Program-made: the position numbers and the translations under genes
Notes under the pieces: generated by a model
Told to the model about the DNA's origin: nothing
Seen by the model: only the letters and a program-made list of their open reading frames with translations
Databases searched by the model: none
Shown: positions 1 through 9,931 of the stretch, piece by piece
Numbering within the stretch: position 1 is the stretch's first letter
How the letters are laid out: the number at the start of each line of letters is the position of its first letter
Source of the DNA: Lachnospiraceae bacterium M18-1
GTDB lineage: Bacteria; Bacillota; Clostridia; Lachnospirales; Lachnospiraceae
NCBI GenBank assembly: GCA_000403295.2
Contig: KE159605.1
Coordinates: forward strand, 1,273,409-1,337,408
Reading direction: 5' to 3'
DNA length: 64,000 bases

Positions 1-2349
1 CTTCGCCCAGACAAAATCCAGGGCGACGAACATGCCAAGCAGCAGATCCCCGGAAAGCTCCGAGATATCCAGTACCACATATTTATTGGATAAGTCTACA
101 TTTGTCTGCTGGTTAAAAGTGGATGCCGAACCATGTACCAAGCGGTTTAAAATGTTTGCCATCCTCCGGCATTCCGGCTTACGAAGAAGCACCTCATACA
201 AATCTCCCAGAATCGGCATTTCCTTATAGCGTCCAGGGTCTGCCGCATTTAGCAGGCTTTTATTATCGTGGGTAATCCCTTTTTCCGCATAGGTCATGAC
301 CAGCGCTTCATCCAAAAGCTGCTTTTCCTCATGGTCTAAATCCGGAATCAGGAGGCTGAAGAAAATATGCAGGCTCTGAATCTTCATTGCCAGCTCCGAA
401 CGCTCTACCGTATACCCATCAAGAAGTTCACTGGCAGACGTATCTGCCGGCCGGATCTCCATAATATTGATACAGTTCGGGGAAGCCGGGGAAATCTGGA
501 TAAAGGCTCCGCCCGTATTCGTACATGCCCTGGCAAATTCGTGTCCTTTATCCGGCGCAATGATAAATACCTGCACATTCTTCCGCCTCAACCTAAGCGC
601 CATCAGCTGCATGGTAAAGGTCTTTCCCGCGCCGGATGTCCCTAAGATTGCAATGTTTGCATTCTTGTAAATCTTCGTATTAAAGATATCCACAATCACC
701 AGGGAATTGTTCGCCTTATTAACCCCCATCATAATCCCGTCTTTATCCGACATCTCATAGGAAGTAAAGGGATAGCAGCTTGCCACCCCGGAGGTCAGCA
801 CGTTCCTTTTGGACCGCTCATAGAGCTTCTTATCCAGATTCAGGATCGGCAGGGAGGACAAAAACGCTTCTTCTTCCCGGAACAGGCAGCTTACCGTTCC
901 GATATCCTGGGAGTTTAGAAGCTTTGTCATCTCTTTCACCCGCCATTCCACTTCCTTCTGGCTGCGCCCGGTAATGGTGATCAGCGTACTCATGTAATAA
1001 AAATCTTCGCTGCCGCCTAGTCCCCGCTTCAAATAATACCCGGCATGGATGGATTCGCTTAAGTCATCAAAATCACTGTTCGTATCATACGTATCCTTAA
1101 TCTTGGAGCGGTTCAGCCGGATCCTCCTTCCAATCCGTTCCATTGTCCGGCTTTTATCCTGCCTAAAGAAGAACAGATCCACGTCAATCCCTTCTCCCGC
1201 ATTAATCAGCAGGGAAATCCAGCCTGCCGGAACCTTTGTCCGGTATTTATGGGAAGGAATCAGAAGATAACTGTAATACAGCCCGTCCATCACCAGATAG
1301 TTCCGGTGCCTGAAATCAATGCTTTCCGGCGCAATCAGTTCTGTCACCGGGATATGCCGGATACTGTCCTCCCCGTTCTCCCGGCGGTAATAATCCGCCA
1401 CTTTCCGGGTACGCTCTTCCAGTGATTCATAGACACTGGTTCTCCGGTTTAAAATCTGATACAGCACATCCACCAGGAAACGGGTATCATTCTCATGCTC
1501 CAGTACCGCGTTTCCGCACTGTGACAGATATTTTTTTGCAGTCTGCACTGCAGACCTCATATACAAAAGGACATCCTTCTCTGCCGGATTTTTATTATGA
1601 TTGTAAGACTGGTATTCAAAGATCAGGAAAAAACGCCGGGTAACTGCCTCTTTGCGCCCCAGCGTCTCAATCAGCCCTGCATAATCCTCCTGTAAGAGCC
1701 GGACGCGTTCATCCTTCTCTTCTGCCGCTTCTTCCTTAATCTTCTCAATATACTCCGCAATGTCCGCCTTTTTCGATATGATCTTAAACTGCAGGTTCAC
1801 AGGGGCGATCTTAAGATAGGACATAAAGGACATGACAATATTCCTCTGTTCTGCGGAGGAACGCAGAAGGAAATTAATCGGCAGGATCTCAATCAGCTTG
1901 ATATACCGGTGGTCCGTGGTAAGAATGACCCCGTTTTTCACCTGCCGGATTGGGAGATAGGAGGATACCCATGTCACAGGAAGCAGGTCAGGCTCCGGTT
2001 CTTTCCCCTGTTTCGGCTTCACCTTCTCCTGCTTTCTATTTTTTTCTGTTTCCACAGATTCCCCTGTCTGCCCGGACTTTATAAGCTCCCTCTTCACTTC
2101 CTTTTCCTCTTTCATATGGGCCTTACGCATCCGCTCTTCCTCCCGGATCTGCTCCTGCCTCTTTTTCTTATCTTCCTTACGGTTTTTCTTCTCCTCCTTC
2201 TGGTTTTTCTTTTCCTCCCGCTTCGCCTGTCTCAGCTTTTGCTTCAGTTCTTTTACTTCGTTTCCGATGATCTCCGCCTCCCTTTCCTCTCCGGCTCTTA
2301 TTTTTTTGTTTCGCAAGCCTCCGGTTCCTCTTAAGCCTGTACTTCCCAT
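1..2349 (-). CDS. virB4: VirB4-like conjugation ATPase (3' end beyond window)
   Basis: Energises DNA and pilin export in a Gram-positive type IV secretion system, acting at the cytoplasmic face of the membrane. The minus-strand reading frame stays open from about 2349 to the left window edge, so the C-terminus is missing. A Walker A motif GTSGAGKT lies near 617-646 and a Walker B-like VVLDISEL near 57-85. The N-terminus is a long Lys/Glu-rich, probably coiled region (about 2100-2300). The start is uncertain. ATG at 2349 overlaps the PrgI gene by about 170 bp, while ATG at 2130 has GGGAGG eight bases upstream and no overlap. It directly follows the PrgI-like gene, as expected for VirB3-VirB4 order. 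The family is certain; the start is not. Confidence 0.88.
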   Translation of the reverse strand, partial: MGSTGLRGTGGLRNKKIRAGEEREAEIIGNEVKELKQKLRQAKREEKKNQKEEKKNRKEDKKKRQEQIREEERMRKAHMKEEKEVKRELIKSGQTGESVETEKNRKQEKVKPKQGKEPEPDLLPVTWVSSYLPIRQVKNGVILTTDHRYIKLIEILPINFLLRSSAEQRNIVMSFMSYLKIAPVNLQFKIISKKADIAEYIEKIKEEAAEEKDERVRLLQEDYAGLIETLGRKEAVTRRFFLIFEYQSYNHNKNPAEKDVLLYMRSAVQTAKKYLSQCGNAVLEHENDTRFLVDVLYQILNRRTSVYESLEERTRKVADYYRRENGEDSIRHIPVTELIAPESIDFRHRNYLVMDGLYYSYLLIPSHKYRTKVPAGWISLLINAGEGIDVDLFFFRQDKSRTMERIGRRIRLNRSKIKDTYDTNSDFDDLSESIHAGYYLKRGLGGSEDFYYMSTLITITGRSQKEVEWRVKEMTKLLNSQDIGTVSCLFREEEAFLSSLPILNLDKKLYERSKRNVLTSGVASCYPFTSYEMSDKDGIMMGVNKANNSLVIVDIFNTKIYKNANIAILGTSGAGKTFTMQLMALRLRRKNVQVFIIAPDKGHEFARACTNTGGAFIQISPASPNCINIMEIRPADTSASELLDGYTVERSELAMKIQSLHIFFSLLIPDLDHEEKQLLDEALVMTYAEKGITHDNKSLLNAADPGRYKEMPILGDLYEVLLRKPECRRMANILNRLVHGSASTFNQQTNVDLSNKYVVLDISELSGDLLLGMFVALDFVWAK

Positions 2350-2632
2350 CCGGAACCGTAAGCATCCTGCGCCTGTTCAGATACTTCAAAAACTGGAACA
2401 AAAAAGAGGTCAGGCTCTCTCCCTGAATCCCCAGGATGGCAAAAATAAGCGCCGGAATCAGCACCGCTACGCCGACATAGATTTTCACCCGTATGCCAAA
2501 GTCCATAGATAACAGTATCTGCAATAAAAAAACTCCCAGAATGCCCGCCTCAAATGCATTCCGAAACCTCACCCTTCCGGAGAGGATCGTCCCCTCCTGT
2601 GCAAAATTCGGTGGTATGGTATAGACATCCAC
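2177..2632 (-). CDS. PrgI-like (VirB3-type) membrane protein
   Basis: Small inner-membrane component of the conjugation channel, functionally equivalent to VirB3. The protein opens VDVYTIPPNF, a PrgI-family signature. Two hydrophobic segments follow (about residues 33-50 and 52-70), then a basic, glycine-rich tail. The chosen GTG start at 2632 begins exactly at the family motif. A strong AGGAGGTG lies about 20 nt upstream, further away than usual, so an in-frame non-standard start (ATC at about 2650) cannot be ruled out. The tail overlaps the open frame of the VirB4 gene downstream. Family assignment rests on motif, size and position between the surface-protein gene and VirB4. Confidence 0.75.
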   Translation of the reverse strand: MDVYTIPPNFAQEGTILSGRVRFRNAFEAGILGVFLLQILLSMDFGIRVKIYVGVAVLIPALIFAILGIQGESLTSFLFQFLKYLNRRRMLTVPDGKYRLKRNRRLAKQKNKSRRGKGGGDHRKRSKRTEAKAETGEAGGKEKPEGGEEKP

Positions 2633-2727
2633 CCGTTCTCTCTGTGCGATTTTAAAAGCACCTCCTACAAAATAGCCGGGAAAACAGCTAAAGAATTTTC
2701 TCCTTTCCTGCCGTTTCCCCAACGCTT

Positions 2728-3552
2728 TTAATGATATTTCTTTTTTCTGCTTCTTACCAATAGCCCGGCTACCAGTATCACGACGATACCTGCACCAAGG
2801 AACAAATATTTCAAATCTAAGGAATGTGTACCCATACTCCCTTCCCAAATCTTATCTTTACGACGAACCGTTTCCTTTCCTGACACTGCCTGCCTCCTTT
2901 CCCCCGTATTTTCTTCTTCCGGACGGTTCTCTGTCTCGGCGGGAGTCCCTTGTTGCTTTTTCTGGACTTCCCCTGCCTGCTGGTCTGTCACTTGAATGCT
3001 GCAAAGAAACCGCCCATTTTCTTCCATACAAAATGGCTCCCGGCTGTATTCTGCCAGATAAACATGTGTGTCATCTGCCGCCTCTGCCCGCAAAATCCGG
3101 TATCTTCCGCTGTGTGCCGGTATATTAAACTCATACAGATTCGCAGGAGATAAGACATATTTCTTTGCCGTACCGTTTTCTTCCTCCACCGTAACAGAAA
3201 TCTCCCCCGCAAACCCTTCAAAAACCTCGGAACGGAGCGCAATGGTTCCCGTCTCCTGCTCCGTGGATGTAAAATACTCCCCTGCATCCTCCCGGCCTTC
3301 CCATCTTTCCGCTTTCCTCTGCACCATTCCGTTTTCATCAAATAATACATATTTCCCAGCCTCATTGACACTGTCATACGCCCAGCCCCCTGTAATCTGC
3401 ATCCCGGCGCTGTCAAACCCGCAGCCTTCCTCCCACCTGACAATCACAGGCAGGTCTCCTAGGATTTCTTCTGCCGACACACAGCTGCCAGACATAAAAA
3501 ACACCAGACATATAATCAGGATTGTTCTGCAGATTCTTTTCTTTCCATGCAT
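2728..3552 (-). CDS. Secreted, C-terminally membrane-anchored element protein, unknown function
   Basis: A 274-residue protein with an N-terminal signal peptide (basic MHGKKR, hydrophobic core, likely cleavage after CVSA), an extracellular region of about 210 residues, and a C-terminal membrane segment near residues 245-267 followed by a basic RSRKKK stop-transfer tail. Residues 190-235 are rich in Glu, Gln and Lys and probably form a flexible stalk. I recognise no catalytic motif. It lies between the peptidoglycan hydrolase and PrgI genes in the conjugation operon, so I infer a cell-surface role in mating. The ATG has GGAGG at good spacing. It ends about 95 bp before the PrgI start. Confidence 0.7.
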   Translation of the reverse strand: MHGKKRICRTILIICLVFFMSGSCVSAEEILGDLPVIVRWEEGCGFDSAGMQITGGWAYDSVNEAGKYVLFDENGMVQRKAERWEGREDAGEYFTSTEQETGTIALRSEVFEGFAGEISVTVEEENGTAKKYVLSPANLYEFNIPAHSGRYRILRAEAADDTHVYLAEYSREPFCMEENGRFLCSIQVTDQQAGEVQKKQQGTPAETENRPEEENTGERRQAVSGKETVRRKDKIWEGSMGTHSLDLKYLFLGAGIVVILVAGLLVRSRKKKYH

Positions 3553-3566
3553 AGCACCAACCTCCT

Positions 3567-5696
3567 TTACTTCCCGATAATCCAGAATGCCCCGGCGCTT
3601 AAATCTCGTCCATAGGATTTGATGGTATTTACGCTGTACACCTTTCCGGTCCGCTCCCTGCTCGCACAGTCGGCGATGGTAATATACCCGTCCCTCGTCA
3701 CTCCGGTAAGGACGATAAAATGCCCGCTGCTCCCGCCGGTAATGGTATAGGCCTCGCAGATTTCCACTACCATCTTTCCCTCTTTTAAGGACTGCACAAC
3801 ATAGTCCATCCGGTCTTTCCCTACCCGCTCACAGGTTAAACCCCAGTGCTTTGCCGCATTGGTCGGAAAGGAATGCGCGGTTCCCACCCCGGAGACATAT
3901 TCCCCGTTACTGATGGAAAATGCACAGGTTGTCTGGGGGTTCACCGTCTGCCCCGTCAGGGTAGAGATCACGATTGCCAGGGAGGTCGGGCCGCAGCCGG
4001 CAGCGCCTATGGTGCTGGTGCCGTAAGGCATATTTTTCCAGGGTTCTTCCCCCTGGTTAAAATAGACGACCTTTTTTACGCCCCTGCCTACGGTATCATA
4101 AGTTATGATATCCCCGGTCGCGTCAATATTCCCGATATAGGAATCCGAACCGCCCCCGGTTACAAAATCCCTCCAGGAAAACAGGGAGAAAAAGGAGTCC
4201 TTCAGGGAATCTATCCCCTCGCTCATTAATTTCAGAACTTTTAACACCAGCTCAAAGGTGCTCTGGCTTGTTACATATTTGTACTCATATCCGCCGCCCG
4301 AAGAAGGGCTGGAGCTTAGGATGAGTGCCAGCGTATATTCTACGGATTTCACTTTTGCCGAAACTGCCTCTTCCGCCACCCTTTCCCCCTCTGCCTTTAG
4401 TTTCTCATAGGCAGCCTTTGTGATCTCCGTCTTCCCGGATTCTGAAAGCTGATAATATACCGTCTTTGTGGTATCGGTTTCTGTTTCCCCTGTTACCGAC
4501 CAGGAAAAAAAGCGGTCTGCATGTCCTGCCACCGCCTCCTTCAGCTGGCTGTACGGGCCGCTTAAATCCTCATCCGGATCCTCAGAGCTTCCCGTCCGCC
4601 GCTCCTGTATCGTAAGATAACCCAGTACCGTCTTCACATAATTCTGCGTTTCCTTAAACGGCGGTATCTGGTATCCATATTTGATCACATTCCCCGGACC
4701 TGCATTGTATGCGGCAATGGCAAGCTCCAGCCCGTTTGAATGGTCTTTAAACTGCTCCAGGTTCTTTGCCATATATTTCGCCCCGCCCAGGATATTCTCA
4801 CGGGCATTGTGGGGATTTACCCCCAGGGATGCCGCCGTTCCCGGCATGAGCTGCATCACACCGATCGCCCCTACTCTTGAAACCGCATTCTGGTTAAACC
4901 TTGATTCCGTCATCCCCATTGCCTTCAGCAGGGCAACAGGCACGCCATACTTCTGTGCCGCCTCCTCGAAATAAGCATCATACTGGCTGGTAAGGTCTGT
5001 TGACATCTCTCCCCAGTCGCTGGAATAACCCAAAAAAGAATGGATCGTGCCGGTATCCCAGACTTCACTTAACAGAATGGCAAGGTAATAGCTTGGATTC
5101 ATTTTTAGCTTACTCTCATATTCATCAATAACTGTAAGCTCATGCTCCGCATAATTGGAGGCTTTATCCGCCTGGATCTCCTGCAGGCCTTTGTCTCTTG
5201 CCTGTTCAATTAACGCAAGGATTTCCTGCTTATATTCTTCTTTTTTCAGGATGGCCTCGATCCGCACCTTCATGTTGAATAATTCCGCCGACTGCGCTTC
5301 ATTGGCAAATGCATCCGCATCTGCAAATCCCAGGTAAGTCAGGATAATCCCGATCATGTTTGCGATCAGGAACATCCACAGAAACAGGGCCGCGAAAATC
5401 CCTGCGATTACCTTCCGGAATGTCTTACTTGTGGCAAGGGCTCCGACCACGGTTCCTAACGGTCCCCCTAATGCCGTCCCGGTGGCAGCCCCTGCCGCCA
5501 TGCTTCCGCCTTTTGCCGCAGCGGTCACTGCATAGGCTGCCTGGGAAGTGTGGGCCGCTTTCTGCGCCGCGCCTGTCCCTTTAGCTGCCCTTTGCATCTG
5601 AACCGCCTGGTTTACTGCTTTCTGTGCCTGCACTGCCCCGTATGCTGCTCCTGCGGCCTGGTCCATTGGGGAAGCATCCGCTCTGTCCTCCTTCAT
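3567..5696 (-). CDS. Membrane-anchored lytic transglycosylase / C39-like peptidase (VirB1-like)
   Basis: Opens the cell wall locally so that the conjugation apparatus can be assembled. Order in the 709-residue protein: Ala/Gln-rich cytoplasmic N-terminus, one membrane segment (about 93-118), a helical linker, a lytic transglycosylase (SLT) domain (about 235-370) with the catalytic-type Glu in MTESRFNQNA and the motifs GVMQLMPGTA and AYNAGPGNV, a spacer, then a C39-like cysteine peptidase domain (about 555-709). That domain has Cys in GAAGCGPTS, His in SSGHFIVLTG and a following Asp (IADCAS). Related elements usually pair SLT with NlpC/P60, so the C39-like partner is less common. The start has a GGGGGCG site. 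The gene sits 15 bp after the VirB6-like gene and is probably cotranscribed with it. Confidence 0.85.
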   Translation of the reverse strand: MKEDRADASPMDQAAGAAYGAVQAQKAVNQAVQMQRAAKGTGAAQKAAHTSQAAYAVTAAAKGGSMAAGAATGTALGGPLGTVVGALATSKTFRKVIAGIFAALFLWMFLIANMIGIILTYLGFADADAFANEAQSAELFNMKVRIEAILKKEEYKQEILALIEQARDKGLQEIQADKASNYAEHELTVIDEYESKLKMNPSYYLAILLSEVWDTGTIHSFLGYSSDWGEMSTDLTSQYDAYFEEAAQKYGVPVALLKAMGMTESRFNQNAVSRVGAIGVMQLMPGTAASLGVNPHNARENILGGAKYMAKNLEQFKDHSNGLELAIAAYNAGPGNVIKYGYQIPPFKETQNYVKTVLGYLTIQERRTGSSEDPDEDLSGPYSQLKEAVAGHADRFFSWSVTGETETDTTKTVYYQLSESGKTEITKAAYEKLKAEGERVAEEAVSAKVKSVEYTLALILSSSPSSGGGYEYKYVTSQSTFELVLKVLKLMSEGIDSLKDSFFSLFSWRDFVTGGGSDSYIGNIDATGDIITYDTVGRGVKKVVYFNQGEEPWKNMPYGTSTIGAAGCGPTSLAIVISTLTGQTVNPQTTCAFSISNGEYVSGVGTAHSFPTNAAKHWGLTCERVGKDRMDYVVQSLKEGKMVVEICEAYTITGGSSGHFIVLTGVTRDGYITIADCASRERTGKVYSVNTIKSYGRDLSAGAFWIIGK

Positions 5697-5711
5697 GTGC
5701 CGCCCCCTTTC

Positions 5712-7598
5712 CTACACCTTCGAATCCCCGTTTTTCGCTTTTGGATTCTGTTTTTTCTTCTTTTTCAGATCCTTCCTGGATTTCGGTACTTCCCGGAATT
5801 TCCGTTCCTCTGTGATTTTCCGATATTCCTGTTTTCTGCTCTCGGAAGATACGGTTCCTGAACCGGCACCCGGACTTCCCTGAACCTGTGTCGGCTCCGG
5901 TGTATCGAAATCATGGTAACCAAGCCCGTTCACCTCGTGCCCGCCTATAACCGGAAGAACTTTCGTATCCCCTTGTCCTGCACCGGAAGGACTATCCGTC
6001 AGCTCCATCCCATGCCCTGGCTCATGAAGCGCTGTTTCTCCTCCGAATACCGGAGCATTTCCTGTCTCTATGCCTCCTTCCGAATCAAAGGATTCTGTAC
6101 TGCTGATACCGGCCTCACTTCCAATCTCACTAAGGATCCCCTGTGTTTCAGCAGAAAGCCCTGTCTCTGCTGTATGGCTGCCTGCGGAAATACTGCCGTC
6201 TTTCTCAAAGCCATCCATATCGCTTCCGATTCCGGCATCCTCTGCCCCGCTGTCTCCAGGCACAGTACCCTCTAAGTTCATGCCTGCATCCTCGGTTTCT
6301 CCTGTCTCCGGTTCCTCTTCCTCTACCGGATAATCTCCCAGTTCTCCGGATGCGCTGCCTTCCACGCCAAAGACCGTCTCTGTATTCTGTTCTTCCATTC
6401 CGGCCAGATCCTCGCTTCCAGGCCCGTCCTCCGGCATCATGCCCATTTCCTCCAGGACACTTCCCTCTCCGTCTGCCATGGTATCGAAATCACCGGATTC
6501 CAGGCCTGCATCTGCCAGTTCTTCCTCCATGCCGCTGCCAAAGTCCGTTCCGTCCTCTGCCTGTATGCCGTCTGCTCCAAGCCCCATCGGAATCGGTCCC
6601 CCTGTATCCATCATGCCGGAACCGTCCATATAGGAATCATTTCCTGCGCCGGTCCCTTCTCCGTTTCCGGAAGGGCCTCCTGCCGTCTGGCTGCTCCCTC
6701 TCCCCACATGGGAAAAGATCCGTCCGGCTGCCATCATCAGTCCTAAAGCGCCCATTCCCGTTGACGGACGGCCTAAATTTACGCCAAGCGAAGACAGGTA
6801 GGAATCCAGCTTAAAGGTCACTTTACAGAACCCGACCAGACAGAGCGTCGCCGCAAAGAACTTGGTAAACCCATAGCTGCTGGCAGTTAAATTCCCATAG
6901 CCGGATAAGAACATCTTCAGGCACCAGGAATTTAAAATGATCAGGACAATCTGCCCGCCGAACATCTTCGACCAGGAGGCAAGAATGTTATTGGTTGCCT
7001 TCGAGCCCCCGGTCCCAAACGCCAGCGGCGCCGTATAAGAAAATACGCCAAGCAGCACATACCGTTCTGCGATCACAAACAGCATTTTAAAATAATTCCA
7101 TGCCACCACAAACTGTAAGATCAAAGTCAGGATTGCAATGTTTAAGCTGTCAATCCCGATTCCTGCCGTAATCCCCTCCAATACGGAAACATACTCGGAA
7201 AAGCTGCTCACCTCGATCTCGGTTCCTGCCACCCACTGATAAGGCGTTCCCGCCACCTTCAGGATGTAATCCACCATCGGCTTTGCTGCCACAATAAAAA
7301 ACAGACAGATCCCGCTGCGCAATACCAGCTCCACCGGATCCTCGCTTGCGACCCCCGCCTTTCCGAACATGCTCTTAAAAAGCTGCCAGACACAGATCAG
7401 AAGAAGAAGCGCCGCCCCCATAGGCAGAATGGCATTGGAATAGAGATCGCCTGCCACAGAAAACAACTCCTCAAATAAACTTAAGTCACAGGATAAAAGC
7501 TCCGTGAACATATCTGTCACTAAGGACATCATATCAACAACGAACTGCGAACACAGCTCCCGGATACCTTCTATCAATAATTCTAATAACCATCCCAT
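5712..7598 (-). CDS. VirB6/TrbL-like polytopic conjugation protein with long acidic tail
   Basis: Inner-membrane channel component of the type IV secretion system. The first 300 or so residues contain several hydrophobic segments (for example ILPMGAALLLLICVWQLF and LNIAILTLILQFVVAW), typical of VirB6/TrbL proteins in Firmicute elements. Residues 300-600 form an unusual low-complexity tail rich in Gly, Glu, Asp, Ser and Met with repeated EEMGM/GMEE-type patches. The protein ends in a very basic stretch with five lysines in a row. The gene follows the interrupted pilin gene. An AGGTG ribosome site lies about 11 bases before the ATG. The VirB6 assignment rests on topology and operon position; the tail function is unknown. 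Confidence 0.75.
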   Translation of the reverse strand: MGWLLELLIEGIRELCSQFVVDMMSLVTDMFTELLSCDLSLFEELFSVAGDLYSNAILPMGAALLLLICVWQLFKSMFGKAGVASEDPVELVLRSGICLFFIVAAKPMVDYILKVAGTPYQWVAGTEIEVSSFSEYVSVLEGITAGIGIDSLNIAILTLILQFVVAWNYFKMLFVIAERYVLLGVFSYTAPLAFGTGGSKATNNILASWSKMFGGQIVLIILNSWCLKMFLSGYGNLTASSYGFTKFFAATLCLVGFCKVTFKLDSYLSSLGVNLGRPSTGMGALGLMMAAGRIFSHVGRGSSQTAGGPSGNGEGTGAGNDSYMDGSGMMDTGGPIPMGLGADGIQAEDGTDFGSGMEEELADAGLESGDFDTMADGEGSVLEEMGMMPEDGPGSEDLAGMEEQNTETVFGVEGSASGELGDYPVEEEEPETGETEDAGMNLEGTVPGDSGAEDAGIGSDMDGFEKDGSISAGSHTAETGLSAETQGILSEIGSEAGISSTESFDSEGGIETGNAPVFGGETALHEPGHGMELTDSPSGAGQGDTKVLPVIGGHEVNGLGYHDFDTPEPTQVQGSPGAGSGTVSSESRKQEYRKITEERKFREVPKSRKDLKKKKKQNPKAKNGDSKV

Positions 7599-8155
7599 AT
7601 TTTATCTTTCACCTGTTAAGGCATCCCCCTTTCTGCCGGGAGAGCGCCGGCACATGTTTATCTGTCCGGCATTTTAGCCGCCGAACATACTCTTTGGAAT
7701 AATACTCTCAAAATAGGTCACGATTGCGCCAAGCGTCATGAGCGCCACCCAGCATACGATGATCCGCTTCAGCCATGACCTGGATTCATCTACGGTCCGC
7801 CCGGATTTTGAGAAATTCATCAGAAACAGGCACACTGCCGAGCATACGACAGCCGCCACGGTTGCAATGCCGGCTACATCCTTATAGACCGTCTGCATGG
7901 CATTCTTTGCCGTATCAAAGGTAAGCGATGAATAACCTGCCGGTTTTACATATTCTAAAATCTGTGGGATAATCTTTTTGATGGATAAGTGATTGACCGT
8001 ATTCAAGATCTGTTCATAATAAGTTCTTAATAGAACCGAAGTATATTAGATTTATAAGTTTAAAAACGGAAAAAGGCTCCATAGCCTCCTGGAACGATAA
8101 ACAGGATATCGCTTTTTATCAGCGATTGTTTTTTATCACAAATAAGGGGCAGCTA

Positions 8156-9826
8156 TCACAGTGGTATCTGCCCCCGGTTCTCCGGCGTTTCTGTTTCCGT
8201 GTCCATCACCTTGGAACAGCGTTCCTTTATAAAGTCACTCCACGGCATCATTGCTTCCACGCCTGCGGGCTCTTCCTTATAGTCCGGCATGTAAAGCAAC
8301 AGGGTGTAAAGGTATTGGAACACGTTCAGGTGGTTTGCTTTCGCGGTTTCTACCAGGCTATAGATGATGGCACTCGATCTCGCGCCGTTTACGGTATCGT
8401 GGAAAAGGAAGTTCTTTCTCCCGGTCGCATAGGACTTTGCACATCGTTCCGCCCGGTTATTCGAAATCTCACATCGCCCATCCAGCAGGTAGTTGCCCAG
8501 AAGTTCCCGATGGTTAGACGCATAGTTTACGGCTTTTTCCAACAGGCTGCCGCCCAGCGGCTCTACCGTTGCAAGCCAGGACCAGAAGCTGTCCCAGACA
8601 GGGACTTCCAACTCCAGGCGGCTGGTCTTTCGTTCTTCCGGGGACATCGCTTTTAGTGTCCGCTCTATACGAAAGAGTTGGTTGCAATAGCAAAGTCCGA
8701 CCTCTGCTGGAATCCTCTGTTCTTCCTTTGCTTTTTCCGGATCAGCCGCATCTCCCGGGATTTCTTCCGGTGAGTTGATGTCCAGCAGTTTTACTCTCTT
8801 TCGGCGGGCTGCCGGAATTGCTTCGAAGAAATATCTCCGGCAATGGGCAAGACAGCATACCAGGGTCACATTCTCCACGCTGTTGTAGCCGGTATAGCCA
8901 TCACACTCCAACAGTCCGGAGAACCCTTCCAGGAAATTTTTCGCATATTCACCTGCCCTCCCGGGCTGGTAATCATAAAGGATGATGGGCGGCTGGCCGT
9001 CGTTGCCGGTGAGATATATCCACAGATAAGAGTTTGAGGATGCCGCTTTCCCTTCCTCATGGAGGACCTGGCAGACGGTCTCATCCGCATGGAGGAGATC
9101 CCGTTTGATCAGGTATCCGTGGAGCAGGTTATAAACAGGCTCGAAATAGGCCAGCGCGCATTTGATACACCAGTTTGAGGTCGTCTCCCTGGCAAGCGGG
9201 GCACCCATTTGGAGCCAGTCCATTTCCTGGCGGTAAAAGGGAACCGAGTTCAGGAATTTCTGGTACATGACAAAGGCTGCCATAGACGGGGAAGCCGGGC
9301 TGTGTGCCAGCAGTGCAGTCGGTACCGGCGCCTTGACGATCGTGCCGGTATCTTCCTCACGGCAGACCGGACATGCAAGGACTTCCTGCATATATCGGAT
9401 CCGTTCTACCTTTGCGGGCGTAATCCGCAGTTCCTCACGTACAAACTGCCATCCGATGGTCTCCATCGCAGCGTCACAATCCGGACAAAGCCTCTGGTCT
9501 TGCGGCATCGCACAGTGTACTTCCCTGACCGGCAGGTTTTTGTAGAGATCTTCCCGCTTGGCTTTTGGTTTCCGGCGGGTATGGCTGCGGACAGTGGATT
9601 TCTCCGTCGGCTCTTCCTGCCCTGCTTCCTCCTGGGCAGCCCTGCCGGCGGTCCTTTCCCTGGAAGTGCCGAAAAATTTCCTCTGGAATTCCGCAATGGT
9701 TTCATTCAGGTTCGCAACCGTAGCGTTTAGTTCCTGGATGGTTTTTTGGAGCTCCTGGATCTGTGCATTCTTTTGTTCAATTGTTTTTTGCAGGAATTCG
9801 ATCAAATCGTCTTTATATTCCTCCAC
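8156..9826 (-). CDS. tnpC: IS66 transposase TnpC, copy A
   Basis: Catalyses transposition of the surrounding element. The 556-residue protein has a leucine/glutamine-rich coiled coil at the N-terminus (about 1-50), a zinc-binding region (CPDCDAAM and CPVCREEDTG, residues about 110-165), then an RNase H-like DDE domain. Visible catalytic-type motifs are HADETVCQV, ECDGYTGYNSV and SNNRAERCAKSY, the last carrying the conserved NNxAER box of IS66 transposases. Length is normal for the family. The start is GTG at 9826 with an AAAGGCGG site upstream. It is separated from tnpB by about 300 bp containing clustered DnaA-box-like sequences. Confidence 0.95.
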   Translation of the reverse strand: MEEYKDDLIEFLQKTIEQKNAQIQELQKTIQELNATVANLNETIAEFQRKFFGTSRERTAGRAAQEEAGQEEPTEKSTVRSHTRRKPKAKREDLYKNLPVREVHCAMPQDQRLCPDCDAAMETIGWQFVREELRITPAKVERIRYMQEVLACPVCREEDTGTIVKAPVPTALLAHSPASPSMAAFVMYQKFLNSVPFYRQEMDWLQMGAPLARETTSNWCIKCALAYFEPVYNLLHGYLIKRDLLHADETVCQVLHEEGKAASSNSYLWIYLTGNDGQPPIILYDYQPGRAGEYAKNFLEGFSGLLECDGYTGYNSVENVTLVCCLAHCRRYFFEAIPAARRKRVKLLDINSPEEIPGDAADPEKAKEEQRIPAEVGLCYCNQLFRIERTLKAMSPEERKTSRLELEVPVWDSFWSWLATVEPLGGSLLEKAVNYASNHRELLGNYLLDGRCEISNNRAERCAKSYATGRKNFLFHDTVNGARSSAIIYSLVETAKANHLNVFQYLYTLLLYMPDYKEEPAGVEAMMPWSDFIKERCSKVMDTETETPENRGQIPL

Positions 9827-9931
9827 AGTCTGACCCGCCTTTCTGTTTTCGTTCCCTTTATTATAGAGGAAAACATGGAAGTCTGCAAACTGGCCCGGAT
9901 ACGTCCATCGGCATTTTGACGGACTTCTGAT

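Noticed and set aside
1909..2334. Plus-strand open frame of 141 codons rich in Leu and Phe
   Set aside because: It is the reverse shadow of the Lys/Glu-rich N-terminus of VirB4; no ribosome site and no family similarity.
7674..8006. A complete 110-residue membrane protein gene
   Set aside because: Its first 29 residues come from the IS66 end; the same sequence without the pilin part occurs at 59640-59701.
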